A stretch of DNA of 64,000 bases, taken from contig NZ_JARVTG010000001.1 in assembly GCF_029846635.1 (NCBI RefSeq), forward strand, positions 2,237,001-2,301,000, written 5' to 3'. The stretch comes from Pokkaliibacter sp. MBI-7 (GTDB taxonomy: Bacteria > Pseudomonadota > Gammaproteobacteria > Pseudomonadales > Balneatricaceae). The notes under the pieces were generated by a model. That model was not told where the DNA came from. It saw nothing but the letters and a program-made list of their open reading frames with translations, and did no database searches. This document shows, one piece after another, positions 42,988 through 52,827 of this stretch (positions are counted from its first letter, which is position 1; every line of letters begins with the position of its first letter). The position numbers were made by a program, and so were the translations under genes.

Positions 42988-45900
42988 ATGCTACGTGATA
43001 TGGGTGACATGCGTTTTGAGGCCGGTGACGATGATAGTGATTTTTACGTTATTCAGGCACGGGATACCCTGTCAGAACTGGCCAAAACACTGGGCATTTC
43101 TACCGCGGAGCTGGCGGAGCTGAACACCGATACGGTGCGTGACATCAACCTGATCTACACCGACCGCAAGCTTAAAGTGCCCAAACGCCTGACACTCCCG
43201 GCACCGGGCAGTACTCCGCTGCCCGCCCCCATTCCCCTTGATCCTAAAAAAACCGTGTGCGACATCAACGGTGACTATGTAGACGTTGTCTACTTCCCGG
43301 GGGTGCCGGGCGCAAAAGGCAAGGTAAAATCGGCGTGGTATGCCCTCACTCAGGCCGCGGTTGATGCCTTTGCCAAGGAAGAGAAACTGCTCGACGATGC
43401 CATTAAAGACTACCGTGCAGCACCGACTGAAGCGAATCGCGAGCAGGCACTGAAAGAGATGGAAAAACTGGGCTTGCTGGAAGCCTTCAAGCCGTTCCAT
43501 CTGGCATTCCTGATGCCCGATGAAAAGACCCGGCAAGCCTATATCGACGTCGAAATAGCGCTGTTACTGGTCCAGGACACCTGCAACAACCAGCAATATC
43601 AGCGGGAACTGCCCAAAGCGCTGGAGAAAAAGTATCAGGATACCCAGCATCTGCCCGATGCTGCCCTGCGTTATACCCGCGAACAGTACTGGCAACATTA
43701 CGCCAGGCAACTGCAAAACACCCTCAACCACTTTGAAAAGATCGCCCTGCAGAACGGTAAACAGTACGGGCTGGTCAAGTTCCAAAACAAAATCGTTCCG
43801 GTGGAAGACCCAAAGCGCTACGAGCTGCTGGGCACCATCGACAGCCAGCGCCAGCGCATCTACCGCGTCCTCGATAATCAGGAGACCGACGGCAGCCTGA
43901 GCCGCAATGCCCGGGAATACGTGGCGCTATGGCGCCAGAAAGGGGAAACCTATCGCAATGACGCCTACCGGGCATTCAGCGATGCGCTGTTTCACGGGTT
44001 TCGCCAGCTCAAAGTCGACCAGCAGATGTGCAACGGCTGGGTTCAGCTGGCCGAGGCGGCCTATCAGCTCAATATGCTGGGAGTGGTGATTCCGGAGCAG
44101 GTACTCAACGAAAGCGAACTGTTCTGGATGCCTGAATGCCTGTCTGGCGCCTGGACTGCCCTCGATGGCGGCACGGCGGCCCTTGAGATCATGCCGCTGT
44201 ATGACCTGCTGGATAAAGCCAATATCCATGATGTGAGTGACCCTGCCTCACGGAATGCCACCTCGACCAGCATAGAAGAGGCCGCCGGGCGGATGGAAAA
44301 AGGCGCCCTGCAACCGGTTTTGACCTTTGGCTACTACCACTGCCAGCGCCTGCTCGGCAGTGTGGATGCACTGCTGAAAACACAAAGCAGTCGCTTCCAG
44401 CAGACCATCGGTATCGCCGCCCCCAGCGACTATCTGCGCCCGGCACTCATCCTCAAGTATCTGCTCAGGCAACGACTGGATGACTTACAGCAGATTGCTC
44501 AACAGCGGGTGCTCAACGGCCAGCTGGATGCCCGCTGCTTTCGTAATACCAAGGATGCCGCCGCCGCCCACGATACCAATGGCCGGGTGCAACTGCTCTG
44601 GGCGCAAAGCGAATGGCAGGCGCGTGAGGTGAAAAACGTCAACCCCCGTACCGGCGCCTTTCGCTTCAACAGCGAGTATGCCGTGGTGGTGGAGGGCTAT
44701 CGCGTCAGTACCGGTGCCAAAATGCACTTTGTACGCAACAGCTGGCTGACGACCCTGCTCACCGCTGACCAGAGCAACAACAGCACCCCCGCCGCACCAC
44801 AAACCGTGTGCCAGGGCCAGATGCTGCTCCTCTGCGCCTATGACAACCAGGGCCGCAAAGCCCCTGCGACGACCGATGAGGACGCTATCCACCGGCTGCC
44901 CAAAACGTGGCGTATTGATCTGAAGCACACCCTCGCTCACGTTCAGGAGCAGGCCGGGGCGCAGTCGACCGTTCATATCCCCTACAACGCCCTGTTTGAT
45001 CAGTACATCTGCGCCAAGGTGGCCTCAGCCGAGTACCTCACGCTGATTGATGGCAACTACTACAGTTGCACGCTGGATGCCCAGTTTATGCGTTACCCGC
45101 AGACGGAAATGAAATGGGAAAGCCTCGGCAAGCAGCTCTACGAGGCCGCCGTGCTGCCCGAGGTGCAGAATACCGAGAGCGCCCAGTCGCCCGGCACCTA
45201 CCGCTTTAGCGCCGAATGCAAATGGGAGCCCCTCAAGGCGCAGGTGACCTGGAAGGCGATGTTCCCCGCTACCGAGGACAACCAGCAGGTCAGCATCAGC
45301 TACGAGGTCTACCAGTGGGATGCACAGGGTAAACGCCAGAAGGAGGCCGCCGTCAGGGTCTACCCCATGGGCAAGCTCAAGATCGCCTTTGAGGCGACCC
45401 TCGGCGGGTATGCCGGGGCCAGCCTGGCGCTCTCCAGCCAGGTGCATGTTGACCGGGATAACGTCGGCCATATCGGTATGAGCGGCAATAATCCGGTGAC
45501 CGCCAGCCAGATACAGCCGGGCTGGCGACTGGCCTCACAAAACACCCCCATGCGCGTACGCCAGCAGCAGGCAGGCGATGTCGTCACCCAGAGAACCCAT
45601 GACAACAGTAAGAGCGCGGACCTCAGCAGCGATAAAAGCGCCTCCCCTCAGGGCGCACTGGGCCAGGACGCCGCCAAAAAGGGGCTGGCAGAGGTCAAGA
45701 TCAATCTGTTTGGCGGGCTCGATGTCGGCGGCAGCCTCAGTGCCAAACTGCTGTGGGCACCGCCTGCCCCACCCGGCACAACACAGAAAGAGGAGTGGCT
45801 GACCCTAGCGGGCATCAGTGCGGAGGCCAAACTGGCTCTGGGTGCGGGCATCGCCGGGGAGTTCGTCATCACCTGCTACAAAGGCCGCTTTGTGATTTTG

Positions 45901-47034
45901 CTGTCCGCACGCTTTGTGTGGGTGGCCGGAGGCACCGGCAAATTCAGCTTTGAAGTGGACATCAGCAGCATTCTGCGCTTTGTCCGGCTGTTCCTGAGCC
46001 TGCTGGCGCGCAGTGATTTTCGCCGTATTACCGCCATTCAGATGGGCAGCGCCGCCATCGGCAACGCCAGCAGTCAGGGCAGCACCGATGCCGACAGTGA
46101 CAGCGCCTTCAGCGTGATGAGCAACCTGCTGATCGTCTCGCTGATTACCGGCCTGCGCGTCACCGAGGCCTTTCTGCTGCCGTTTGATGCCCTGATCACC
46201 GTGGTCAGACAGCGGCTGGTGGCCGATCAGGCACCGCGTATCGCCCGCTATATTCTGGGCCGTCGTGGTGATGGCGGTAACCGGGAAGACTGGTTTGATA
46301 ACCTGCTGCCCGAGGTCAAGGGCCGTATTATCCACGTGCTGCTGCACAAGGCCACACCGTCTGCCGGGGAGGTACTGGGGTCCGTATTGGAAGACTTCGG
46401 TTACGACGATAAAGCCAATCTGGACAATATCTACCAGCGTGCTGCCATTATGGAAATGCTGGGGTGGGTGACCAACGAATCACCGCTGGCGGGGGAACGG
46501 CAGTTTCTGGAAACCCTGTCGCGCTGCAACGAGGAAGGCGCCTTAACCGATGACCAGTTCTGGCACTATCAGGCCTTTGGCGATAACTGGATGCGGGTTT
46601 ATGACTATTTTAAATCGCTAAAAGACCTCGATGACGATATGGCACCTGCGATTATTGCCCGGCTGAATGCAGGCAAAAGCCCCAGAGATGAAGATTATGA
46701 AAAGCCTATCATTATACCTAATGCTGATACCGGAAAAGACAGAATAGATCAGCTTCTTCAGCACCGAATTCGATTTAGCAATCATTTTAAAAACGACTAC
46801 CGCTACTTTAAATATCGGGAGGAAAATTCTAATGAATATACCGGCTACGATTACGACTATAATACCGGGCAATTAGTACCCTATGTATATGCCTACCGGC
46901 TGGTCTACAGCGCAATGAATAAAATCACTTTACCTATTGCCCAGCGCCTAGCCCTGCTTGGATTACCTGAGGATGCCACAGAAGCAGATCCACGGGAGCT
47001 GGAAATCAAAAAGGACTCAATTTATGGAATGTAA
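42988..47034 (+). CDS. Candidate T6SS effector with N-terminal LysM, cassette 1
   Basis: A 1348-residue protein directly after a DUF4123 adaptor, the usual place of a T6SS toxin. Residues about 11-60 form a LysM domain (YVIQARDTLSELAKTLGIS, with LIYTDRKLKVP). The long middle is unrecognised. Residues about 936-1010 are Gly-rich beta-like (LGAGIAGEFVITCYKGRFVI), followed by one hydrophobic segment around 1041-1068. No HKD, GxSxG, NlpC/P60 or lysozyme-like motif was seen. The homologue at 53445 shares the architecture but is much diverged. The last 100 codons are AT-rich, unlike the rest. A cell-envelope target (wall or membrane) is inferred from LysM and from the periplasmic neighbour. Confidence 0.75.
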   Translation: MLRDMGDMRFEAGDDDSDFYVIQARDTLSELAKTLGISTAELAELNTDTVRDINLIYTDRKLKVPKRLTLPAPGSTPLPAPIPLDPKKTVCDINGDYVDVVYFPGVPGAKGKVKSAWYALTQAAVDAFAKEEKLLDDAIKDYRAAPTEANREQALKEMEKLGLLEAFKPFHLAFLMPDEKTRQAYIDVEIALLLVQDTCNNQQYQRELPKALEKKYQDTQHLPDAALRYTREQYWQHYARQLQNTLNHFEKIALQNGKQYGLVKFQNKIVPVEDPKRYELLGTIDSQRQRIYRVLDNQETDGSLSRNAREYVALWRQKGETYRNDAYRAFSDALFHGFRQLKVDQQMCNGWVQLAEAAYQLNMLGVVIPEQVLNESELFWMPECLSGAWTALDGGTAALEIMPLYDLLDKANIHDVSDPASRNATSTSIEEAAGRMEKGALQPVLTFGYYHCQRLLGSVDALLKTQSSRFQQTIGIAAPSDYLRPALILKYLLRQRLDDLQQIAQQRVLNGQLDARCFRNTKDAAAAHDTNGRVQLLWAQSEWQAREVKNVNPRTGAFRFNSEYAVVVEGYRVSTGAKMHFVRNSWLTTLLTADQSNNSTPAAPQTVCQGQMLLLCAYDNQGRKAPATTDEDAIHRLPKTWRIDLKHTLAHVQEQAGAQSTVHIPYNALFDQYICAKVASAEYLTLIDGNYYSCTLDAQFMRYPQTEMKWESLGKQLYEAAVLPEVQNTESAQSPGTYRFSAECKWEPLKAQVTWKAMFPATEDNQQVSISYEVYQWDAQGKRQKEAAVRVYPMGKLKIAFEATLGGYAGASLALSSQVHVDRDNVGHIGMSGNNPVTASQIQPGWRLASQNTPMRVRQQQAGDVVTQRTHDNSKSADLSSDKSASPQGALGQDAAKKGLAEVKINLFGGLDVGGSLSAKLLWAPPAPPGTTQKEEWLTLAGISAEAKLALGAGIAGEFVITCYKGRFVILLSARFVWVAGGTGKFSFEVDISSILRFVRLFLSLLARSDFRRITAIQMGSAAIGNASSQGSTDADSDSAFSVMSNLLIVSLITGLRVTEAFLLPFDALITVVRQRLVADQAPRIARYILGRRGDGGNREDWFDNLLPEVKGRIIHVLLHKATPSAGEVLGSVLEDFGYDDKANLDNIYQRAAIMEMLGWVTNESPLAGERQFLETLSRCNEEGALTDDQFWHYQAFGDNWMRVYDYFKSLKDLDDDMAPAIIARLNAGKSPRDEDYEKPIIIPNADTGKDRIDQLLQHRIRFSNHFKNDYRYFKYREENSNEYTGYDYDYNTGQLVPYVYAYRLVYSAMNKITLPIAQRLALLGLPEDATEADPRELEIKKDSIYGM

Positions 47035-48175
47035 TCATTTATTACCGCTTTACAAAAGAGGCTTTAATACTGACCAGCTAGGCATGGCTCTGCTAAGCAC
47101 CTTTTTTTTATGCCTCTTTTTTGTTACCTCCGTATCGGCAGCGGGCAGACTCACGCGAGAAGAAATACAGGCTATTATGGCGGGCCCGGGAATGCAGCCC
47201 AAAACCGTTAACCTCTCCGGCTACCCAGACCGAGAGCTGGCCATTGATGCCTTTGCCCGCGAAGAGTTTGACCGGGTGATTCGCCTCGGCAAAGCCGCCG
47301 CCGATGCCGGTGATGCTCAGCTGCAGTATATGCTGGGCGTCGCCTACTATCTGGTCACCCCGCAAGACTTAGGCAGCCCCGCGCTGGCCAAAAAATATAT
47401 CGATATGGCCGCCCGGCAAAACAACCCCTATGCCCTCTGGAGTCTGGGCAGCAAAGTGCAGTGCAAAAGCTGGGGCACCTGTGATGACGATCTGGATGAG
47501 TGGCATGACAAAGCCAGAGCCGCATGGAAACAGCTGGCGGAGCAAGGTAATACTCAAGCGATGTTCTTTGTCGCCTTGGCGGGGCGCAATAGCTGGAAAA
47601 GCTATGTGCCCTTCCTCTCCGCCCGTACCCAAATGGAGAATTTTGAAAAGGCCGCTCGCGCGGGCAGCTATCAGGCCATGCGGGAATGGTTTTCACGGAA
47701 TAGAAATAAAATAAAGGACGGCGATAAAGATCTAAGAGCCAAAGCCATAAGTTTGTTAACACCCTTCGTTAAGGACGGTAATACCCAAGCCATGATGGAA
47801 TTAGCGAGAGTATATAACTACTACACTCATCCTTCTGAAATTGAAAAATCCGTCAAACTATGGAAAATGGCGGAAGAGCTAGGGGGAGGGAATTTAGGGA
47901 GTCATTTTTATGGATACTATAAAGATATTAGAGATTACAAAAATGCGTACTTATATGAGTTCTCCAAAGAAATGACAAGGTATTCACCCGCCCCCATCTA
48001 TGAAGGATTTGAAATAGATTACCCCGACATCTTCACACCAGAAGTAATAAAAGAACTTCGCGCTCAAGCCATTGAGCGGTACAAGCAGATTGTCAAATGG
48101 GCCAATGAAGCCGGGTACAAACTTAAAACCGAAAAAGACGTGAATTATTTCCCGGCGGGCTGGAGTTTTGAATGA
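47024..48175 (+). CDS. Periplasmic Sel1-like protein, candidate immunity protein
   Basis: A 383-residue protein with a signal peptide (hydrophobic stretch ending VTSVSAAG). It has Sel1-like helical repeats, for example DAQLQYMLGVAYYLVTPQDL and NTQAMFFVALAGRN. It ends in DVNYFPAGWSFE, a C-terminus shared with the tandem genes at 57475-60730. The frame is open from 46958, but 47024 follows AAGGA and overlaps the effector end by 11 bases. Pseudomonas PldB has tandem Sel1-repeat immunity proteins, so neutralising the effector in the periplasm is a reasonable inference. The 3' half is AT-rich. Confidence 0.78.
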   Translation: MECNHLLPLYKRGFNTDQLGMALLSTFFLCLFFVTSVSAAGRLTREEIQAIMAGPGMQPKTVNLSGYPDRELAIDAFAREEFDRVIRLGKAAADAGDAQLQYMLGVAYYLVTPQDLGSPALAKKYIDMAARQNNPYALWSLGSKVQCKSWGTCDDDLDEWHDKARAAWKQLAEQGNTQAMFFVALAGRNSWKSYVPFLSARTQMENFEKAARAGSYQAMREWFSRNRNKIKDGDKDLRAKAISLLTPFVKDGNTQAMMELARVYNYYTHPSEIEKSVKLWKMAEELGGGNLGSHFYGYYKDIRDYKNAYLYEFSKEMTRYSPAPIYEGFEIDYPDIFTPEVIKELRAQAIERYKQIVKWANEAGYKLKTEKDVNYFPAGWSFE

Positions 48176-48265
48176 TTCAGCGCGTCTATTCTGGCGGAGT
48201 TTTGTTTCATCCTGAATAAAACACCACTTATTAACCCTTCGTTAACGTTTATCAAGGAACAAACA

Positions 48266-48592
48266 ATGAACGGAATCGCACGAGGTATTACTTTTCTGAT
48301 GGGCTGCCTGTTTGGGCTAATGGGCATTATGTTCTTTGTGCTGGGAGGGGTAGCGGCGTCAATGATGCCTTTTGCCTTCAGCGGTGCCTCAGGCGTGATG
48401 GGGCTGATGTTCGTCGGGCTGGGTGGGCTGGGTCTCTGGGCAGCCATTGCTAACCGCCGTAGCGGCATCATTATCTTCGCCATCGTCAGCTGCCTGTTCT
48501 GGTACGTTGGCACCCTACTGGGGGCCATTGTGCTGCTGATGACGCTGGCCAGTGGAGAAGTGGAACAACCAGCGCAGCCACCGCATCAGTAA
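48266..48592 (+). CDS. Small three-helix membrane protein
   Basis: A 108-residue protein with three hydrophobic segments (about residues 5-30, 40-62 and 68-92), Gly-rich, with a polar C-terminus. An AAGGAAC site precedes the ATG. It sits between cassettes 1 and 2, and its 3' end is only 12 bases from the duplication joint at 48604. It could be a second immunity factor of cassette 1, or unrelated. No family is recognised. Confidence 0.65.
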   Translation: MNGIARGITFLMGCLFGLMGIMFFVLGGVAASMMPFAFSGASGVMGLMFVGLGGLGLWAAIANRRSGIIIFAIVSCLFWYVGTLLGAIVLLMTLASGEVEQPAQPPHQ

Positions 48593-50267
48593 CGTCTGGC
48601 TTGCCCTGACCATTCCCATTCACGATGACCACGGCGAAGTCGGTCAGCAGCTGTATAACGCCGTGGTCACCCGTATTGCCTCCAAGGGCAGCCGTACCCC
48701 GGCTGAAGCGCTGGATGAAGTCCACCGTGACTACGAGCTGACCTTGCAGCCGCAGGCGTATTTCCTCACCCAGCGCCGGCAGAACCGCATCTTCCAGCAG
48801 CGTACCCCGCTGGACATCGTTACCCAGATTCTCAGTGAGCACAGCGTCAAGTTCGACGACCGTACCAGCGGCAGCTTCCCCACCTTCGAGTACAAGGTGC
48901 AGTTTGACGAGACCGACTGGAACTTCGTCTGCCGTCTGCTGCAGCACGAGGGGGTATTTTTCTATTTCGAGCACAGCGCCGGTGATCACACGCTGGTGCT
49001 GGCCGATGACAGCACGGTCTACACCCCGTGCCTTGAGCAGCAGGTGGCCTACTTCACCGGGGATCTGGCCGAGTCTCATCTGTATGTCTGGAGCGGCATC
49101 GAGCAGATTGCCACGGGCAAGGTGCGCCAGCAGGGCTATAACTTCCTCACCCCGACGGCACTGGCCAAAGCCCTGGTGGAGAACCCCGGCCAGGCCGAGC
49201 AGCAGGGCACCACAGAAAGCTTCGAGTACATCGCCGAAGCGGAAAATATCAGCCGTACACAGGCCACCGCCCAGACCCAGCTGGACGCCTTGCAGCATGA
49301 TCAGCTGTGCGGTGAGGGCAAGAGTAACTGCCGCTCCTTCCGCCCCGGCGGCCTGTTCAGCTTCAAGCGCCATGAAGACAAGCGCGAAGAGGGGAAAAGC
49401 TACGTCGTCACCCGGATTAAGGTGGAAGCGTCCTCGGCGGATAACCAGGGTGAGCAGGCGCAGGAAGGTGATAACTACAAGAATGAGATCAGTGTGCTGC
49501 CCGCCGATGCGGTGTTCCGCCCCCGTCTGGCCCGTGATGACATCGCCGCGCGCGAGGGCGGTGACCGCAACAACTACCTGCTGCCCTACCTGCCGCGCAT
49601 CTTTGGTTCACAGACCGCACGGGTGGTCGCCGAAGCCAACAGCGACGGCAGTGAAGAAGTGCATATTGATAAATACGGCCGGGTGCATGTGTGCTTCCAC
49701 TGGGATCTGGAGCAGCGCAGCTCCTGCTGGATTCGGGTGGCGCAGGCCTGGGCCGGTAACGGCCGTGGCGCCTTCTTCTTCCCCCGTATTGGCGATGAGG
49801 TCATCGTCCAGTATTTAAGTGGCGACCCTGATCAGCCGGTCATTGTCGGCAGTCTGTACAACGGCACTAACCCCTACCCCACGGCGCTGCCGGAGAGCAA
49901 AACCCAGAGCGGTTTCATCAGCCGCAGCAGCAAGGGCGGTGGCAAAGACAACTACAACGCGCTGGTGTTTGAAGACCTCAAAGGCCAGGAGCTGTTCTAC
50001 ACCCAGGCCGAAAAGGACCAGCAGGCGCTGATTAAAAACAACCAGCTGACCGATATCGGCATGGACCGCCAGACCACCATCAAGAACAACGATGTGCTGG
50101 ACGTGGGGAAGGTGTTCAAACTCAAGGCAGGCAGCCGGATTGAGCTGGAGGTGGGCGCCTCGACGCTGGTGATGGAGAGCAATGGCACCATTACGCTGAA
50201 GGGTAAAAACATCACGGAAAAAGCCAGCAAGATTGAGAAAGTGGCAGGCAAGATCAATCTGAACTGA
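48552..50267 (+). pseudogene. vgrG copy lacking its first 60 codons
   Basis: From 48604 the DNA repeats the intact vgrG from inside codon 60 to the stop, in frame, with few changes. The N-terminal part is missing. The only start is a GTG at 48552, which would add 18 unrelated residues and lies inside the end of the upstream membrane-protein gene in another frame. The missing part belongs to the gp27-like domain that forms the spike base, so a functional trimer is doubtful. It may serve mainly as homology for recombination, or be kept as a leader for cassette 2. Confidence 0.8.
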
Positions 50268-50811
50268 TGAGTCGGCTTCTCCCTTCGGCGTTTGATCTTG
50301 AGCGGCTGCAGCGTACCTTACAGCAGCGCGATGCCCTGGCCTGCCAGCCGCTGACGCCGGTTTCGCGGCTGCATACGCTGGACAGCGATATCCTCGGCCA
50401 GCTGGAGGACACCCTGAAGCCCCTGCGCACTCTGGCGCTGCCCGCTGACTGGCCCGCAGAACTGCGCCTGCTGGGGCAGCCGCTGGCACGCTTTTTTATC
50501 GCCGAACTGGCCGAGCAGGAACCGTTATGGCGCGCCGATCAGCAGGTGTACCTCACCCAGTTGTGGCTGACACTGCATGATCAGCCCGCCGAGGCGCTGT
50601 TTGAGGATCTGGAGGTCAGAGAGCGGGAAGTCCCCCGGCTTGACCGGGTGCTGGCTCATCTCCAGTGTGCGTTTGCCCTCCCGCCGTTACCCTGGCAGCA
50701 CCACTCGCTGATGTTCTGTTACCGCTGGCTGCAGAATATGTTGATGCTGCCGTGGCTGAGAGACATGAGCTGGCGCGAGAAAGCGCTACAGCAACATGGC
50801 TATGACAAGGC
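48604..50811 (+). repeat. Direct repeat A, copy 2
   Basis: Second copy of 38159-40366, offset 10445 bases. It begins abruptly 12 bases after the stop of the small membrane-protein gene, marking the duplication or insertion joint. Confidence 0.92.
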
Positions 50812-51412
50812 CTTGAGCATGCTCAATACGTTACTGTCAGACCCAAGCCATCTACAAACACTTGATACCTCACAACGGGAGTGGCTAAAAGGATGCCGCG
50901 CATTGGACGACGCCACGCTGATACAGTTACAGCCCTTGGCGTTCCTCCATGACAGCCACCTCACATTGTCCTCTGATCTCCACAATGTGACCGATACATG
51001 CTATGGCATAAACCTGCATAGCCTTCGGCAGATGCCAATCTTGATAGCGTCCTTGTTAGAAGCAAGCACACCGGTTCAAGCCCTCTATTGGCGCACCGCA
51101 CTGTGGTTAATGCAGACAGCCGAAACACTGCCTACCTCCCTGATCAGACTCTTTGCCGAGGAGGATATCGCCCAATTGCAGGGCTCATGTAAACGTTTCG
51201 AGAATGAGCTCCGACTTTGGGCTGCAAGCGTAAAGGTCCAGTCAAACCAGTTACAACTGGCCGGTGCGGCCGTGACAGATGAGGCCGCCATGCAATCCCT
51301 CTGGCAGCACGGCCTGCAAGGCCATCGTATGGCGCTGGCCCACTACTGGAACCAGCAGCACGATGGCCACCAGTATCATCACCCCTGCCATCTCTGGGGC
51401 GGTTTATCGTGA
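50267..51412 (+). CDS. VgrG-linked unknown protein with variable core, copy 2
   Basis: A 381-residue homologue of the 39822 gene. Residues 1-181 and the last 53 are almost identical to copy 1. The core (about 182-328) aligns but is strongly diverged: SDPSHLQTLDTSQREWLKG here versus TDPSRLQALSSAQREWLQG there. It is four residues longer in the core. Frame and start overlap with the truncated vgrG are preserved, so it is still translatable. Confidence 0.7.
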   Translation: MSRLLPSAFDLERLQRTLQQRDALACQPLTPVSRLHTLDSDILGQLEDTLKPLRTLALPADWPAELRLLGQPLARFFIAELAEQEPLWRADQQVYLTQLWLTLHDQPAEALFEDLEVREREVPRLDRVLAHLQCAFALPPLPWQHHSLMFCYRWLQNMLMLPWLRDMSWREKALQQHGYDKALSMLNTLLSDPSHLQTLDTSQREWLKGCRALDDATLIQLQPLAFLHDSHLTLSSDLHNVTDTCYGINLHSLRQMPILIASLLEASTPVQALYWRTALWLMQTAETLPTSLIRLFAEEDIAQLQGSCKRFENELRLWAASVKVQSNQLQLAGAAVTDEAAMQSLWQHGLQGHRMALAHYWNQQHDGHQYHHPCHLWGGLS

Positions 51413-52377
51413 TGACGATCCCGGCCATGAGGGTGCAGCCCCTGATCTTTCGCTGCGGTAGCCTGCCCTCCTTTCAGGCGATGCAACAGGGCCATGAAAT
51501 GGACCTGATGCTGCCGCCGCAGCCACAGCGGCCCTATTACTTTGCCCCGCTGTTACCCGCTGCCCTCAGTGACCCTCTGCGCCTGCATCGGTTAGGCATA
51601 CAACTGATGGGGGAAACACGGCAGCACTTCCAGCGGGAGGATCTCGTACTGGTGCTGCTGCCCGACTCAGCCACACCTTACAACGACCGTCTTGCTGATC
51701 TCGACGCACTGCAACGACTGGGGCTGGACGCGTTACAAGACTATGCCGTTCACCTGTACCCCTGGGGAGCCTGCGCCTGGGCGCTGTGCCAGCGGCGTCT
51801 GCAGCAGGCACTGCAACAGGGCAAAACCGCATGGATCGTCGCACTGGCCAGCCCCCGGCCAACCGAGGATGACATCCGCCGTGCGCCCACCCGGCACTAC
51901 TGCGAAGGCGTCGCGCTGCTGAAAGTCACGCCCGCGCAGCACGGCATGGTGTGCTGCTGGCAGGGTTACGACAGTCACCTGGCCTCACAGGCCAGCGGCA
52001 ACAGCGATCAAGCGCTGGCCGCACGACTGGCCAGCGAACCCTGGGCTGCGCAGAGCATCAGCCAGATCGTGTCGTCTCCCACACTGACGGGCTGGGCACC
52101 TTACTACCACGCGCTGAGACCGTACCTGTCGCCCAGCCTCGACACCGCCTGTCCCTTCGCTCATTACGGGGAGCTGGGCACCCTGGGTGGGCTGGCCAGG
52201 GCGCTGATGATACAGCAGCAATGGCAGCGCCCCGGGCGGCCGGGGGCTGAGCCTGCCCGCGTCGCATTACAACTCGATACCCTCGGCCGTCTGACCAGCA
52301 CGCTGCTGTGGCGCGCGCGCACGGCCGCTGTTCCGCGATCCAGCACGACCGATCATTCAGGAGTTCACCATGGGTAA
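51409..52377 (+). CDS. Thiolase-fold-like unknown protein, copy 2
   Basis: A 322-residue near-duplicate of the 40952 gene, with a few substitutions (for example WGAC for WGTC). All features described for copy 1 are retained, as are the overlaps with both neighbours. Preservation of the frame suggests it is under selection or is a recent copy. Confidence 0.6.
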   Translation: MMTIPAMRVQPLIFRCGSLPSFQAMQQGHEMDLMLPPQPQRPYYFAPLLPAALSDPLRLHRLGIQLMGETRQHFQREDLVLVLLPDSATPYNDRLADLDALQRLGLDALQDYAVHLYPWGACAWALCQRRLQQALQQGKTAWIVALASPRPTEDDIRRAPTRHYCEGVALLKVTPAQHGMVCCWQGYDSHLASQASGNSDQALAARLASEPWAAQSISQIVSSPTLTGWAPYYHALRPYLSPSLDTACPFAHYGELGTLGGLARALMIQQQWQRPGRPGAEPARVALQLDTLGRLTSTLLWRARTAAVPRSSTTDHSGVHHG

Positions 52378-52813
52378 GCCCGCCGCAACGATTTCGCACA
52401 ACCACACCTGTCCGCAATACGATGGCAGAACCCCGCATGTCGGCGGGCCCGTCAGCAGTGGCTCAGGCAATGTTTTTATCGGTGGCCTGCCTGCCGCCCG
52501 CGTGGGGGACTCGCTGGTGTGCAATGGCCCGCCCGACACCATCAACCAGGGCTCAGCCACCGTGTTTATCAACGGCAAACCGGCGGCCCGTATGGGGGAC
52601 AGCACCGAGCACGGCGGCGTCATCGTGCAGGGCAATGCCACCGTATTGATTGGTGACAAGAGCTACAGCGTCAGTGGTGGGACGCCCCCCGAAGAAAGCA
52701 AGATCGTCGAAGTGGCCCGTCGTGACCTGTCGCGCATACAATACTGCCAGCGCAACGGCCAGACCCAGATCTGCAATGATCCGGTCTGCCCCTGTCGCAA
52801 AAACGGACACTGA
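52370..52813 (+). CDS. PAAR spike-tip protein, cassette 2
   Basis: A 147-residue PAAR protein. The body has the same repeats as cassette 1 but differs at many positions (PQYDGRTPHVGGPVSSGSG here) and more at the DNA level than its neighbours. The Cys/His tail is identical. The pattern suggests the PAAR body co-varies with the cassette effector while the tail has a shared partner. Confidence 0.9.
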   Translation: MGKPAATISHNHTCPQYDGRTPHVGGPVSSGSGNVFIGGLPAARVGDSLVCNGPPDTINQGSATVFINGKPAARMGDSTEHGGVIVQGNATVLIGDKSYSVSGGTPPEESKIVEVARRDLSRIQYCQRNGQTQICNDPVCPCRKNGH

Positions 52814-52827
52814 CAAGGACGTCACCC

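Larger units (their letters stand above)
40795..42990 (+). repeat. Direct repeat B, copy 1
   Basis: 2196 bases matching 51252-53447, ending exactly at the effector start codon. Identity is very high except in the first two-thirds of the PAAR gene (about 41945-42245), which is visibly more diverged. Confidence 0.9.
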
